DNA of 42,374 nucleotides from an uncultured Collinsella sp. (GTDB lineage Bacteria; Actinomycetota; Coriobacteriia; Coriobacteriales; Coriobacteriaceae): assembly GCA_900544135.1 (NCBI GenBank), contig UQTU01000021.1, positions 1 through 42,374 on the forward strand, given 5' to 3'. The notes beneath the pieces are model-generated. The model had not been told where the DNA came from and searched no databases. It worked only from the letters and a program-made list of their open reading frames with translations. This document shows, in pieces, positions 32,055-41,187 of the stretch (its first letter is position 1; every line of letters begins with the position of its first letter). The translations under genes and the position numbers were made by a program.

Positions 32055-33245
32055 ATGGCCTTTACCAAGAAGACCGTCCGCGACATCGATGTCGACGGCA
32101 AGCGCGTTCTCGTCCGCGTTGACTTCAACGTGCCTATCAAGGATGGCGTCGTTGGCGACACCACCCGTATCAAGGCTGCCCTGCCCACCATCAACTACCT
32201 CGTTGAGCACAACGCTCGCGTCATCCTCATGAGCCACCTCGGCCGTCCTGAGGGCACTGGCTTCCAGCCCGAGCTTTCCCTCGAGCCTGTCGCCAAGAAG
32301 CTCGCTGAGCTCTCTGGCCTTGACGTTGCTTTTGTTGCCGACACGTATGGCGAGAAGGCCGCCGAGGCTGTCGCCGCCGTCGAGCCGGGCAAGGTCCTCG
32401 TTCTCGAGAACGTCCGTTTTGACAAGCGTGAGAAGAAGAACGATCCCGAGATCGCCAAGAAGCTCGCTTCCTATGGTGACGTCTTCGTTCTCGATGCCTT
32501 CGGCACCGCACACCGCGCCCAGGGTTCCGTCGTGGGCCCCGCCGCTTACCTGCCTGCCGTCGCCGGCTTCCTGCTCGAGAAGGAGGTCGACACGCTGACC
32601 GGCATCTTCGCCGAGCCCGAGCGCCCCTTCGTCGCCATCGTCGGCGGTTCCAAGGTTTCCTCCAAGATCGGCGTTCTCGATCACCTCATCGACTCCGCTG
32701 ATACCCTGATCATCGGTGGCGGCATGGCCTACACCTTCTTCCTGGCTCAGGGCCTGTCCGTCGGTCAGTCCCTCAAGGAAGAGGACTGGGTCGAGCGCGC
32801 CGGTGAGATGCTCAAGAAGGCCGAGGAGAAGGGCGTCAAGATCCTGCTCCCCATCGACAACCGCGTTGCTGATCACTTTGGCGAGGATGCTGTCCCCGAG
32901 GTTGTCGCTTCCGACGCTATCCCCGACGACCGTGAGGGTATGGACATCGGCCCCAAGACCGAGGAGCTCTACGCCGAGGCTGTCAAGGGTGCCAAGACTG
33001 TGTTCTGGAATGGCCCCATGGGCGTCTTCGAGTTCGATAACTTCGCTCACGGCACCCAGGCTATCGCCGAGGCTGTCGCCGAGGCTGATTGCACCTCGAT
33101 CATCGGTGGTGGCGACTCTGTCGCAGCCGTCAACAAGTTCAACCTGGCCGACAAGATGAGCTGGATCTCTACCGGTGGTGGCGCTTCCATGGAGCTCGTC
33201 GAGGGTAAGGCCCTGCCCGGAGTGGAGGCGCTTCTCGATGCCTAA
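32055..33245 (+). CDS. pgk: Phosphoglycerate kinase
   Basis: Transfers phosphate from 1,3-bisphosphoglycerate to ADP. The 396-residue protein has RVDFNVP (21-27), SHLGRP, the hinge GGSKVSSKI, GPMGVFE and the nucleotide-site GGGDSVAAV. The ATG at 32055 follows GAAAGGTAGAAG. It overlaps tpiA by 8 bases. Codon use is biased like that of gap. Confidence 0.97.
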   Translation: MAFTKKTVRDIDVDGKRVLVRVDFNVPIKDGVVGDTTRIKAALPTINYLVEHNARVILMSHLGRPEGTGFQPELSLEPVAKKLAELSGLDVAFVADTYGEKAAEAVAAVEPGKVLVLENVRFDKREKKNDPEIAKKLASYGDVFVLDAFGTAHRAQGSVVGPAAYLPAVAGFLLEKEVDTLTGIFAEPERPFVAIVGGSKVSSKIGVLDHLIDSADTLIIGGGMAYTFFLAQGLSVGQSLKEEDWVERAGEMLKKAEEKGVKILLPIDNRVADHFGEDAVPEVVASDAIPDDREGMDIGPKTEELYAEAVKGAKTVFWNGPMGVFEFDNFAHGTQAIAEAVAEADCTSIIGGGDSVAAVNKFNLADKMSWISTGGGASMELVEGKALPGVEALLDA

Positions 33246-34005
33246 TCGCACCCTTCTTATCGCTGGTAACTGGAAGATGAACAACGACGTCGCCGAGGCC
33301 GCCAAGCTCGCCGACGAGCTGGCTCAGGCTCTGCCCGAGGTTCCGGCTGGCGTCGAGGTGCTCGTCTGCCCTCCGACCATCGACATCACCACGGTTCATG
33401 ACCGTATTCAGGCTGCCCCCATCGCCCTCGGTGCACAGAACGTGTACTGGGAGGCCAAGGGTGCCTTCACCGGTGAGTCTTCTTGCGACATGCTCAAGTC
33501 CGCTGGCTGCACCTACTGCATCATCGGTCACTCCGAGCGTCGTGATTACTTCCACGAGACCGACGAGGATCAGAACAAGAAGGCCAAGGCCCTCGTTGCC
33601 GCCGGTCTTGTTCCTGTCTTCTGCTGCGGCGAGTCCCTTGAGGTCCGCGAGGCCGGCACCTATGTCGAGCACGTCGTGAACCAGGTCAAGGCTGGTCTCG
33701 AGGGTCTCGAGATCACTTGCCCCAAGCAGGTCGTCGTCGCCTACGAGCCCATCTGGGCCATCGGCACCGGCAAGACCGCTACCGCCGAGGACGCTCAGGA
33801 GGTCTGCGGCGCTATCCGTGAGACCCTCAAGGAGATGTTCGGTGAGGAGCTCGCCGACGGCATCCGCGTTCTCTATGGTGGCTCTGCCAAGCCCGGCAAC
33901 ATCGCCGAGCTCGTCGCCAAGCCCGACGTCGACGGCGCCCTCGTGGGCGGCGCTTCGCTCAAGGCTGCCGACTTCGCCTCTATGGTCGTCAAGGCAGGCG
34001 AGTAG
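33238..34005 (+). CDS. tpiA: Triosephosphate isomerase
   Basis: Interconverts dihydroxyacetone phosphate and glyceraldehyde-3-P. The 255-residue protein has the substrate-binding GNWKMN (Asn11, Lys13), the electrophile His98 in IIGHSERR and the catalytic base Glu170 in AYEPIWAIGTGK. The start ATG lies inside the pgk end with GGAGG upstream. The gap to gpmI is 5 bases. Confidence 0.97.
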   Translation: MPNRTLLIAGNWKMNNDVAEAAKLADELAQALPEVPAGVEVLVCPPTIDITTVHDRIQAAPIALGAQNVYWEAKGAFTGESSCDMLKSAGCTYCIIGHSERRDYFHETDEDQNKKAKALVAAGLVPVFCCGESLEVREAGTYVEHVVNQVKAGLEGLEITCPKQVVVAYEPIWAIGTGKTATAEDAQEVCGAIRETLKEMFGEELADGIRVLYGGSAKPGNIAELVAKPDVDGALVGGASLKAADFASMVVKAGE

Positions 34006-34010
34006 GACAT

Positions 34011-35564
34011 ATGGCACAGCGTCATCTTCCTGCACTCCTGATCATCATGGATGGTTGCGGCCTGGCTCCGGCCGATGGCGAGAACGCCGTCGCCGCTGCC
34101 AAGACGCCCTTCCTCGATAGCCTGTACGAGAAGTACCCCCACACCACGCTCGGCGCTTCGGGCGAGGACGTGGGTCTTCCCGATGGCCAGATGGGCAACT
34201 CCGAGGTGGGTCACCTCAACATCGGTGCCGGCCGCATCGTGTTCCAGGAGCTTTCGCGCATCAACAATGCCATCAAGGACGGCTCCATCGCCAAGAACGA
34301 GGTCTTCGTCAAGGCTATGGACGACGTCAAGGCTGACGGCAAGACTCTCCACCTCATGGGCCTTATGAGCCCTGGCGGTGTTCATTCTCATATGAGCCAC
34401 GTCGAGGCTCTGGTCAAGATGGCTGCCGAGCACGGTGTCAAGACCGTTCGCGTCCACGCCTTCATGGATGGTCGCGACGTTGACCCGCAGTCCGGTGCCG
34501 GTTACATGAGTGAGTTCTGCGCCTTCCTGGCTAAGATCTCCGAGGAGACCGGTTGCGACGCTCGCGTTGCCACCGTCTCGGGCCGTTATTGGGCCATGGA
34601 CCGCGACAACCGTTGGGAGCGCATCCAGCGCGCCTACGATGTCATGGTCAACGCATCCGATGCCGATACCGACCCTGTTGCCGGTATCAAGGCCTACTAC
34701 GAGAAGGATCCGCGCGGCGACGAGTTCGTCGAGCCCTTCGCTGCCCACAACGAGGGCATCCACGAGGGCGACGCGGCCATCTTCTTCAACTTCCGTCCCG
34801 ACCGCGCTCGTCAGATGACTCGCGTGTTCACGGACAAGGAGTTCGACGGCTTTGAGCGCGAGCAGATCAAGCTTTCGCACTTTGTGACGATGACCGAGTA
34901 CGACCCGACGTTTGACGTCGAGGTCGCCTTCCCCAAGACGTTCCCCGAGAACGTTCTGGCCGACGTTATCGCCGCCAATGGCCTGAAGCAGCTGCACACC
35001 GCCGAGACCGAGAAGTACGCCCACGTGACGTTCTTCCTCAACGGCGGCATCGAGGAGCCCAAGGAGGGCGAGGAGCGCGTGCTCGTCGCTTCTCCCAAGG
35101 TCGCTACCTACGACCTGCAACCTGAGATGAGCGCTCCCGAGGTTACCGAGAAGCTTGTCGCCGCCATCAACGAGGATCGCGCTGATTTCTACATCGTGAA
35201 CTTCGCAAACTGCGACATGGTTGGTCACACCGGTGTCTTCGACGCTGCCGTTAAGGCCGTCGAGGCTGTTGACGATGCCCTGTCCAAGGTTGTCCCGGCG
35301 ATTCTCGCTAAGGGCGGCTTTGCGCTGATTACCGCCGATCACGGCAACGCCGATCACATGTTTGACGTTGCTTCCGACGGTTCCAAGCATCCGTTCACGG
35401 CTCACACCACCAACCGCGTGCCGTTCATCATCGTTGATGAGAAGGCACAGCTCACCGGTATCGAGGACGGCCGTCTTTCCGATATCGCTCCGACCATGCT
35501 CACCATGGCTGGTATTGAGCCTTCCGCCGAGATGACGGGTCGCGTACTCGCCACCGAGGCCTAA
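34011..35564 (+). CDS. gpmI: 2,3-bisphosphoglycerate-independent phosphoglycerate mutase
   Basis: Converts 3-phosphoglycerate to 2-phosphoglycerate with two metal ions and a phosphoserine. The 517-residue alkaline-phosphatase-superfamily protein has IIMDGCG (metal Asp14), the nucleophile Ser64 in MGNSEVGHLNIGAGR, GLMSPGGVHSH, HAFMDGRDV, FFNFRPDRARQM and the C-terminal ITADHGNADHMF with the second metal site. ATG 34011 follows GTAGGA. It ends the gap-pgk-tpiA-gpmI run, with a strong terminator 30 bases later. Confidence 0.97.
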   Translation: MAQRHLPALLIIMDGCGLAPADGENAVAAAKTPFLDSLYEKYPHTTLGASGEDVGLPDGQMGNSEVGHLNIGAGRIVFQELSRINNAIKDGSIAKNEVFVKAMDDVKADGKTLHLMGLMSPGGVHSHMSHVEALVKMAAEHGVKTVRVHAFMDGRDVDPQSGAGYMSEFCAFLAKISEETGCDARVATVSGRYWAMDRDNRWERIQRAYDVMVNASDADTDPVAGIKAYYEKDPRGDEFVEPFAAHNEGIHEGDAAIFFNFRPDRARQMTRVFTDKEFDGFEREQIKLSHFVTMTEYDPTFDVEVAFPKTFPENVLADVIAANGLKQLHTAETEKYAHVTFFLNGGIEEPKEGEERVLVASPKVATYDLQPEMSAPEVTEKLVAAINEDRADFYIVNFANCDMVGHTGVFDAAVKAVEAVDDALSKVVPAILAKGGFALITADHGNADHMFDVASDGSKHPFTAHTTNRVPFIIVDEKAQLTGIEDGRLSDIAPTMLTMAGIEPSAEMTGRVLATEA

Positions 35565-35593
35565 TAGAAAACAAATACCGTTTTCTAGTAAGG

Positions 35594-35626
35594 GGGTTGT
35601 CCACAACCGGACAACCCTCTTTTTTT
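35594..35626 (+). terminator. Terminator after gpmI
   Basis: GGGTTGTCC/GGACAACCC stem (35594-35602 with 35609-35617), 6-base loop, then CTTTTTTT. An AT-rich hairpin TAGAAAAC/GTTTTCTA (35565-35587) lies directly after the stop codon. Confidence 0.9.
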
Positions 35627-35723
35627 GCGCTATTTCTACCTCGTCACCAAATGGCTGATGGGGGAGTGCTGGGGGTTGTGGTACAGTACTGGAGTTTGAA
35701 TTGTTCTATTAAGGAGCTTATCT

Positions 35724-35978
35724 ATGGGTCCGTTTCAGATTCTTCTGTTTGTCGTTTGGGCTGTCTCTGCCGTGGCGCTGACGATTCTCGTCCTGATGCA
35801 CTCTGGTAAGGGCACCGGCGTTTCGGATATGATCGCTAGCTCGCTGTATAACTCCAGCTCTGCCACGGGCGTCATGGAGCAGAACCTCGATCGCCTGACG
35901 GTAATTATGGCCGTCGTTTTTGCCGTGTGTGTCGTCCTGTGCATGTTCTTCTTCCCGCAGGGTATCGTCGGCTACTAA
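35724..35978 (+). CDS. secG: Protein-export membrane protein SecG
   Basis: Small subunit of the SecYEG translocon that eases protein export. The 84-residue protein has two membrane segments (about 5-26 and 55-75) joined by the conserved loop with GKGTGVSDMIASS. ATG 35724 with AAGGAG 7 bases upstream. It stands alone between two terminators; a promoter in 35640-35690 is likely (TACAGT at 35682) but the -35 is unclear. secG downstream of the gap-pgk-tpi genes is a common arrangement in Gram-positive bacteria. Confidence 0.93.
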   Translation: MGPFQILLFVVWAVSAVALTILVLMHSGKGTGVSDMIASSLYNSSSATGVMEQNLDRLTVIMAVVFAVCVVLCMFFFPQGIVGY

Positions 35979-36000
35979 GCACGAGCCACATAAATACTTG

Positions 36001-36036
36001 AAAAGGGTTCCGCAAGTGCGGGACCCTTTTTGTTTA
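36001..36036 (+). terminator. Terminator after secG
   Basis: 13-bp stem (36001-36013 with 36018-36030, one wobble), AAGT loop, T-rich 3' end TTTTTGTTT. Confidence 0.92.
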
Positions 36037-36272
36037 CATATTTGTAACAGAGCCAAAATATCCCCACATACTTCGCCCAACTAAAGAAATTCTCGACCGT
36101 TGACCGGAATTAGCCCCAAATCGTGCATAAAATGCGCTACTGTATTGAGAAACGTTGGTTCGTTGTGCATAACCAGCCATAGCAACGGGCGGCGTTTTGA
36201 TGGTTCGGATCGGATTGTCTCGACATGTGTCCGACTGAACATTTCTTTGTCCTATCTCATAAGGAGGATGGC
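36037..36272 (+). promoter_or_regulatory. Leader region of the oligopeptide operon
   Basis: No gene is seen. AT-rich to about 36180. TTGACC (36100-36105) and TAAAAT (36128-36133) are present but 22 bases apart, too far for a standard promoter. AAACGTT occurs at 36151-36157, like the AAACGTTT before the nan operon. The AAGGAGG ribosome site is at 36261-36267. Confidence 0.35.
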
Positions 36273-37949
36273 ATGGCTGATTCTATGTTCCACCAGCCCG
36301 TTATGGGTCGTCGCGCCTTTGTCGGCGGTACCCTTGCTGCGAGCTCCATGGCTTTTCTTGCCGCATGCGGCAAGAAGGGCGGCGACGCTTCCGGTTCTGA
36401 GTCCGGTTCGAAGCTGAACTTCTACATCAACAACCCGGTCTGCATCGACCCCTACAATGTCCAGGAGGACCAGGGCACTCAGGTCGAGTACCAGCTCTTT
36501 GATGCTCTGACCTCTTATGACGCCGAGAAGGGCGAGATCGTTCCGCTGGCTTGCGAGTCCTTCGAGGCCAACGACGACGCCACCGAGTTCACCTTCAAGA
36601 TCAAGAAGGCCAAGTTCCACAACGGTGACGACGTTACCTCCAAGTCCTTCAAGCTCGGTTGGGAGCGTCTGGTCAACACCAAGTCGGCTGTCGCTACCGA
36701 GTACGGCCCTTCCGAGGTCTCCTATCACCTTTCCATGGTCGAGGGCTATGACGATCTGCTTGCCGGTAACGCTACCGAGCTCAGCGGTGTTACCTGCCCC
36801 GACGATGAGACCCTCGTCGTCAAGCTGACTTCCGCTTACGCCGACTTCCCCTTCGTCGCCTCTCACCCGGCTCTGGCCCCGGTTCCCGAGTGCGCCGAGT
36901 CCGATGTCAAGAGCTTCTACCTCGCCCCGGTCGGTAACGGCCCGTTCATGATGGACGGCAAGTGGGAGGATGGCCAGGAGATCAACGTCAAGAAGTTCGA
37001 CGATTACTATGGCGACAAGGCCAAGATCGATGGCATCCACTTCCAGGTCATCAAGGACATGGAGACCGCCTACAAGGAGTTCCAGGCCGGTAACCTCGAT
37101 GTCTGCGACGTTCCCGTCGCTCAGATCGACGCCGCCAAGAAGGATCGCGGCGTGTCCAAGGACGGCTACACCATGGGTGACGGCGAGCGCATGCTGCTCG
37201 GCGCCGAGCCTTCCACGTACTATCTGACCTGCAACACCACGGCCGAGCCGTTCAGCAACGCCGACCTGCGCAGGGGTATCTCCCTGGCCATCAACCGTGA
37301 GGCCATCTGCAAGACCATCTGGAAGGGTACCCGTACTCCTGCCGACGGCATTGTTCCTCCGGGCATCGATGGCTACAAGGAGGGCGCATGGGAGTTCTGC
37401 GCCTACGATGTCGACAAGGCTAACGAGTACCTCGACAAGGTTGCTCCCGCTGGCGCTAACGGGGATCGTGGCATTAGCGTGACCCTGTCCTACAACCAGG
37501 ACGGCGGTCACAAGGAGATCATGGAGTCCATCATCGGTGACCTCGCCAAGGTTGGCGTTACCGCTGTCTCCGATACCCCTGAGTGGTCTGCCCTGCTCGA
37601 GCAGTATCAGAACTTTAACTATCAGTTCGGTCGTCTGGGTTGGATTGCCGACTACCCGATCATGGACAACTTCCTGTATCCGCTGTTCCACTCCGACTCC
37701 CTCGGTGGCGACAACCGCTCCGGTTACAACAACCCCGAGTTCGACGCCAAGGTCGACGAGGCTCGTACTATTGTTGACGACGAGGAGCGCGTCGCTAAGA
37801 TGCAGGAGGCCGACGCAATGGTCGCTGCCGACTGCCCGGTCATCCCGATTATGTTCTACACGCACACCATCGCCGGCTCCGATCGCATTAAGCACCTCTA
37901 TGTCGATCCGCAGAAGCACGCCGATCTGGGTACCGCTGAGCTCGCCTAA
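36273..37949 (+). CDS. oppA: Oligopeptide ABC transporter substrate-binding lipoprotein
   Basis: A 558-residue SBP_bac_5-class protein. The start has a twin-arginine MGRRAFVGG and lipobox LAAC (Cys32), so it is exported and lipid-anchored. Typical OppA segments are NNPVCIDPYNVQEDQGTQVEYQLFDALTSYD, KIKKAKFHNGDDVTSKSFKLGWERLV and RRGISLAINREAICKTIWKG. Gene order with oppB, C, D and F supports peptide uptake, though the ligand cannot be read from sequence. ATG 36273 is chosen for its strong AAGGAGG. A hairpin follows, giving more binding protein than permease. Confidence 0.88.
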   Translation: MADSMFHQPVMGRRAFVGGTLAASSMAFLAACGKKGGDASGSESGSKLNFYINNPVCIDPYNVQEDQGTQVEYQLFDALTSYDAEKGEIVPLACESFEANDDATEFTFKIKKAKFHNGDDVTSKSFKLGWERLVNTKSAVATEYGPSEVSYHLSMVEGYDDLLAGNATELSGVTCPDDETLVVKLTSAYADFPFVASHPALAPVPECAESDVKSFYLAPVGNGPFMMDGKWEDGQEINVKKFDDYYGDKAKIDGIHFQVIKDMETAYKEFQAGNLDVCDVPVAQIDAAKKDRGVSKDGYTMGDGERMLLGAEPSTYYLTCNTTAEPFSNADLRRGISLAINREAICKTIWKGTRTPADGIVPPGIDGYKEGAWEFCAYDVDKANEYLDKVAPAGANGDRGISVTLSYNQDGGHKEIMESIIGDLAKVGVTAVSDTPEWSALLEQYQNFNYQFGRLGWIADYPIMDNFLYPLFHSDSLGGDNRSGYNNPEFDAKVDEARTIVDDEERVAKMQEADAMVAADCPVIPIMFYTHTIAGSDRIKHLYVDPQKHADLGTAELA

Positions 37950-38045
37950 GAGTTTGCAGCTTCCGTGAGGGTCAAGTATTTACGTAGACCTCATGGGAAA
38001 CATACAGTTCTCCCTAACCTGGGGTAAACTGGCTGATGGTAATTT

Positions 38046-38080
38046 TGGGATGCCGGTCTGGCGATCGGCATCCCATTTAG
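38046..38080 (+). terminator. Hairpin between oppA and oppB
   Basis: Perfect TGGGATGCCG/CGGCATCCCA stem (38046-38055 with 38066-38075), 10-base loop, then TTTAGG. It sits 97 bases after oppA and 31 before oppB; likely a partial terminator. Confidence 0.7.
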
Positions 38081-38105
38081 GTTAATCCCTAGATAGGGGA
38101 GTGGT

Positions 38106-39143
38106 ATGGGTAAGTACATCGTTAAACGTGTGCTTCAGTTCATCCCGGTGTTTTTGGGCGTTACGCTGATTCTGTTCGCCCTCCAGAATATCGTGCCGGG
38201 AGATCCGATCAAGCTGATCGGTGGAGACAAGGCTCTGTCCCCCGAGGTGGAGCTTCAGCTTCGCGTTCGCTATCACCTGGTCCAGACGGACGATGACGGC
38301 AACGCGATCCTTGACGAGAACGGCGACCCCGTTCAAACGTCGCTCGTGGACCGTTACTTGTATTACATGAACGGCCTGCTTCATGGCGATCTGGGCAATT
38401 CGTATCAGCGCAAGCTGCCGGTTACGGAAATCTTTGCCCAGAAGTATCCGTATACGGTCAAACTTGCCGCGTGCGCCATCGTGCTCGAGGCAATTATGGG
38501 TATCGGTGCGGGTATCATTTCGGCGGTAAAGCGTTATTCCTTCTGGGATATTTTGGTAACGCTCACCACGTCGATCCTCGTTGCGGTCCCGGCCTTCTGG
38601 CTCGGTATGTTGCTGCAGCTGTTCTTTGGCGTCATCCTCAAGGACGCCACGGGCGGTGCAATCTCCATGCCGATCTCGGGTGCCGGCGGTTCCAGCTCTC
38701 AGTATCAGGATTGGATGCACTATGTGCTTCCGACCATTACGCTGGCTTCGGTTTCGACCGCTTATGCTGCGCGCATTATGCGCTCGCAGCTGCTTGACGT
38801 CATGAACCAGGATTACATCCGTACGGCAAAGGCCAAGGGTCTCTCCAATCGTGCGATCATCGTCAAGCATGCGCTTAAGAATGCACTCATCCCCGTCGTT
38901 ACCTATATTGGTGTCGACTTTGGCGGCATGCTTTCGGGCGCCATCCTGACCGAGACGGTCTTCAACTGGCCCGGTATCGGCTATGAGGTCTATCGCGCCA
39001 TTAGCATGCGTGACTGGCCCATCGTTATGGGCGGCGTTACGCTCATCGTTGTCGTCGTCATGGTGATCAACCTGCTCGTCGACATTAGCTATGCATTCCT
39101 CGACCCGCGCATCCGCCTTGGCGGTCCGTCGGATAAGGCCTAA
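38106..39143 (+). CDS. oppB: Oligopeptide ABC transporter permease OppB
   Basis: A 345-residue permease with about six membrane segments. It starts with the VKRVLQFIPVFLGVTLILFAL helix typical of OppB/DppB, and has the EAA loop DYIRTAKAKGLSNRAIIVKHALKNA near the C-terminus and closing FLDPRIRLGG. An insert of about 30 polar residues (about 60-90) follows the first extracellular segment. ATG 38106 with AGGGGAG. oppC starts 15 bases later. Confidence 0.93.
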   Translation: MGKYIVKRVLQFIPVFLGVTLILFALQNIVPGDPIKLIGGDKALSPEVELQLRVRYHLVQTDDDGNAILDENGDPVQTSLVDRYLYYMNGLLHGDLGNSYQRKLPVTEIFAQKYPYTVKLAACAIVLEAIMGIGAGIISAVKRYSFWDILVTLTTSILVAVPAFWLGMLLQLFFGVILKDATGGAISMPISGAGGSSSQYQDWMHYVLPTITLASVSTAYAARIMRSQLLDVMNQDYIRTAKAKGLSNRAIIVKHALKNALIPVVTYIGVDFGGMLSGAILTETVFNWPGIGYEVYRAISMRDWPIVMGGVTLIVVVVMVINLLVDISYAFLDPRIRLGGPSDKA

Positions 39144-39157
39144 GGGAGGTACGTCTC

Positions 39158-40093
39158 ATGCAGGAAACTGATTCTCAGTCTCAGGAGCAGGCTACCGCCA
39201 CCAAGGTCGCATCTGCTCCCGCCAAGTCCCGCACGCTGTGGGGCGACGCTTTTAAGCGTCTTCGTAAGAACAAGCTCGCCGTTATCGGTGTCTGCTGGAT
39301 CATCATCGTCGTTGTGGTTGCCCTGACCGCAGATCTGTGGGCTAAGCCCTGGCTCGGTTCGCCGACGGCTTCCGATTCGACCACCATGGCCGAGACATCG
39401 CTACTGGCTCCGTGTGCCGAGCACCCGTTTGGCACCGATGCCCTCGGTCGCGACATTCTCGTCCGCGTTATCTACGGTGCACGCGTTTCGCTTTCTGTCG
39501 GTATCATGGCCACCGCCATCTCCACATTGATCGGCCTGGTCATGGGCGCCCTGGCCGGTTTCTACGGCGGCATTTGGGATACGATCATCATGCGCTGTGC
39601 GGACATCTTCCTGGCGTTCCCGTACGTGCTGTTCGTTGTCGCCATGATCGCCGTTATCGGCCGTGGTCTTCAGAACGTCTTTATCGCCATCGGCATTCTT
39701 GGCTGGCCTTCGATTGCGCGCGTCTTCCGCTCTGCAATCTTGACGGTCAAGGAAAACGACTATGTTGATGCAGCGCGCGCGATGGGTGCATCTGATGCTC
39801 GTATCGTCGTGCGTCACATCTTCCCGAACTCCGTCGCCTCCATCGTGGTCTACGCGACCATGAACATTGGTGGCGCCATTCTGACCGAGTCCGCTCTGTC
39901 CTTCCTCGGCATGGGCGTTATTCCGCCTACGCCTTCGTGGGGCTCCATGATTCAGGACGGTCAGCAGTATCTTCTGACCGCTCCCTGGATGATGATCATG
40001 CCCGGTCTGGCAATTCTCTCGACGGTGCTCGCCTTCACCCTGCTGGGTGACGGTCTGCGCGACGCCCTCGACGTCAAGATGAAGGACGCATAA
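39158..40093 (+). CDS. oppC: Oligopeptide ABC transporter permease OppC
   Basis: A 311-residue permease. After a charged N-terminus it has FGTDALGRDILVRVIYGARVSLSVG, the OppC/DppC signature, the EAA loop DYVDAARAMGASDARIVVRHIFPNS and FLGMGVIPPTPSWGSMI. It pairs with OppB in the membrane. ATG 39158 follows AAGGGAGG. Two bases separate its stop from oppD. Confidence 0.93.
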   Translation: MQETDSQSQEQATATKVASAPAKSRTLWGDAFKRLRKNKLAVIGVCWIIIVVVVALTADLWAKPWLGSPTASDSTTMAETSLLAPCAEHPFGTDALGRDILVRVIYGARVSLSVGIMATAISTLIGLVMGALAGFYGGIWDTIIMRCADIFLAFPYVLFVVAMIAVIGRGLQNVFIAIGILGWPSIARVFRSAILTVKENDYVDAARAMGASDARIVVRHIFPNSVASIVVYATMNIGGAILTESALSFLGMGVIPPTPSWGSMIQDGQQYLLTAPWMMIMPGLAILSTVLAFTLLGDGLRDALDVKMKDA

Positions 40094-40095
40094 GG

Positions 40096-41187
40096 ATGAA
40101 GAAGAACAAGAACTATGTGGACCTGAAGGATCAGCCGGTTCCTGAGGGCCAGCATCTGCTCGAGGTCGATGACCTTAAGATGTATTTCCACACCGAGGAT
40201 GGCGTTGTTCGCGCTGTCGACGGTGTCTCCTACACGCTCGATCGCGGCGAAACCCTGGGCGTCGTCGGTGAGTCCGGCTCCGGTAAGTCCGTGACCGCCA
40301 TGACCATCATGGGCCTCATCTCGATGCCTCCGGGAAAGATCGAGGGCGGTGACGTTCGCTATCGCGGCCGCTCCATCCTCGAAATGACCGAGGAAGAGAT
40401 GCAGCACATTCGCGGCAACGATATCGCGATGATCTTCCAGGATCCTATGACCTCCTTGAACCCGGTCTATAAGATCGGCAGGCAGGTGGGCGAGGGTCTT
40501 CGTCTGCACCGTGGCTACTCCAAGCAGGAGGCGCTCAAGCGTGCCACCGAGCTTTTGGACCTCGTGGGTATCCCCGAGCCCGAGAAGCGCGTCAATGAGT
40601 ATCCGCACCAGTTCTCTGGCGGTATGCGTCAGCGAGTCATGATTGCCATGGCCCTTGCCTGCGATCCCGATATTCTGATTGCCGACGAGCCCACGACTGC
40701 CCTGGACGTTACCATCCAGGCTCAGATTATCGAGCTCATGCAGGAGATGCAGGAGAAGAACGGCAACGCCATCATCATGATTACCCATGACCTGGGTGTT
40801 GTCGCCGATATGGCCGATAAGATCATGGTTATGTACGCCGGCCGCCCCGTTGAGTTCGGTACTGCTGAGGAAATCTTCTACGAGAGCCGCCACCCCTACA
40901 CCTGGGGTCTTATCCGCTCCATCCCGGAGCAGGCAATCGAAGAGAAGAAGCCGCTGACGCCGATTCACGGCAACCCGCCTTCGCTCATGAACCTGCCTGA
41001 GGGCTGCGTCTTCTCTCCTCGTTGCCCCTACGCGACGGACAAGTGCCGCAAGCAGCGCCCTGAGCGCGTTGTCACCGAGTCCGGTCACTATTCTGCGTGC
41101 CACTATTCCGGTGACCCCGAGTTCCTCAAGAACGCTCCTGAGACGTCCCGTACGCGCAAGGATTCCAAGAAGGGAGGCGAGGCGTAA
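40096..41187 (+). CDS. oppD: Oligopeptide ABC transporter ATPase OppD
   Basis: A 363-residue ATPase with Walker A GESGSGKS, Q-loop FQDPMTSLNP, signature FSGGMRQR, Walker B IADEPTTALD and the C-terminal oligopeptide-transporter domain with the Cys cluster (CVFSPRCPYATDKCRKQRPE...C) that in some family members holds an Fe-S cluster. It energises uptake together with OppF. Ribosome site GAAGGA about 9 bases before the start. Confidence 0.95.
   Translation: MKKNKNYVDLKDQPVPEGQHLLEVDDLKMYFHTEDGVVRAVDGVSYTLDRGETLGVVGESGSGKSVTAMTIMGLISMPPGKIEGGDVRYRGRSILEMTEEEMQHIRGNDIAMIFQDPMTSLNPVYKIGRQVGEGLRLHRGYSKQEALKRATELLDLVGIPEPEKRVNEYPHQFSGGMRQRVMIAMALACDPDILIADEPTTALDVTIQAQIIELMQEMQEKNGNAIIMITHDLGVVADMADKIMVMYAGRPVEFGTAEEIFYESRHPYTWGLIRSIPEQAIEEKKPLTPIHGNPPSLMNLPEGCVFSPRCPYATDKCRKQRPERVVTESGHYSACHYSGDPEFLKNAPETSRTRKDSKKGGEA

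Noticed and set aside
36100..36133. TTGACC/TAAAAT as the oligopeptide operon promoter
   Set aside because: The spacer is 22 bases; listed only as part of the leader.
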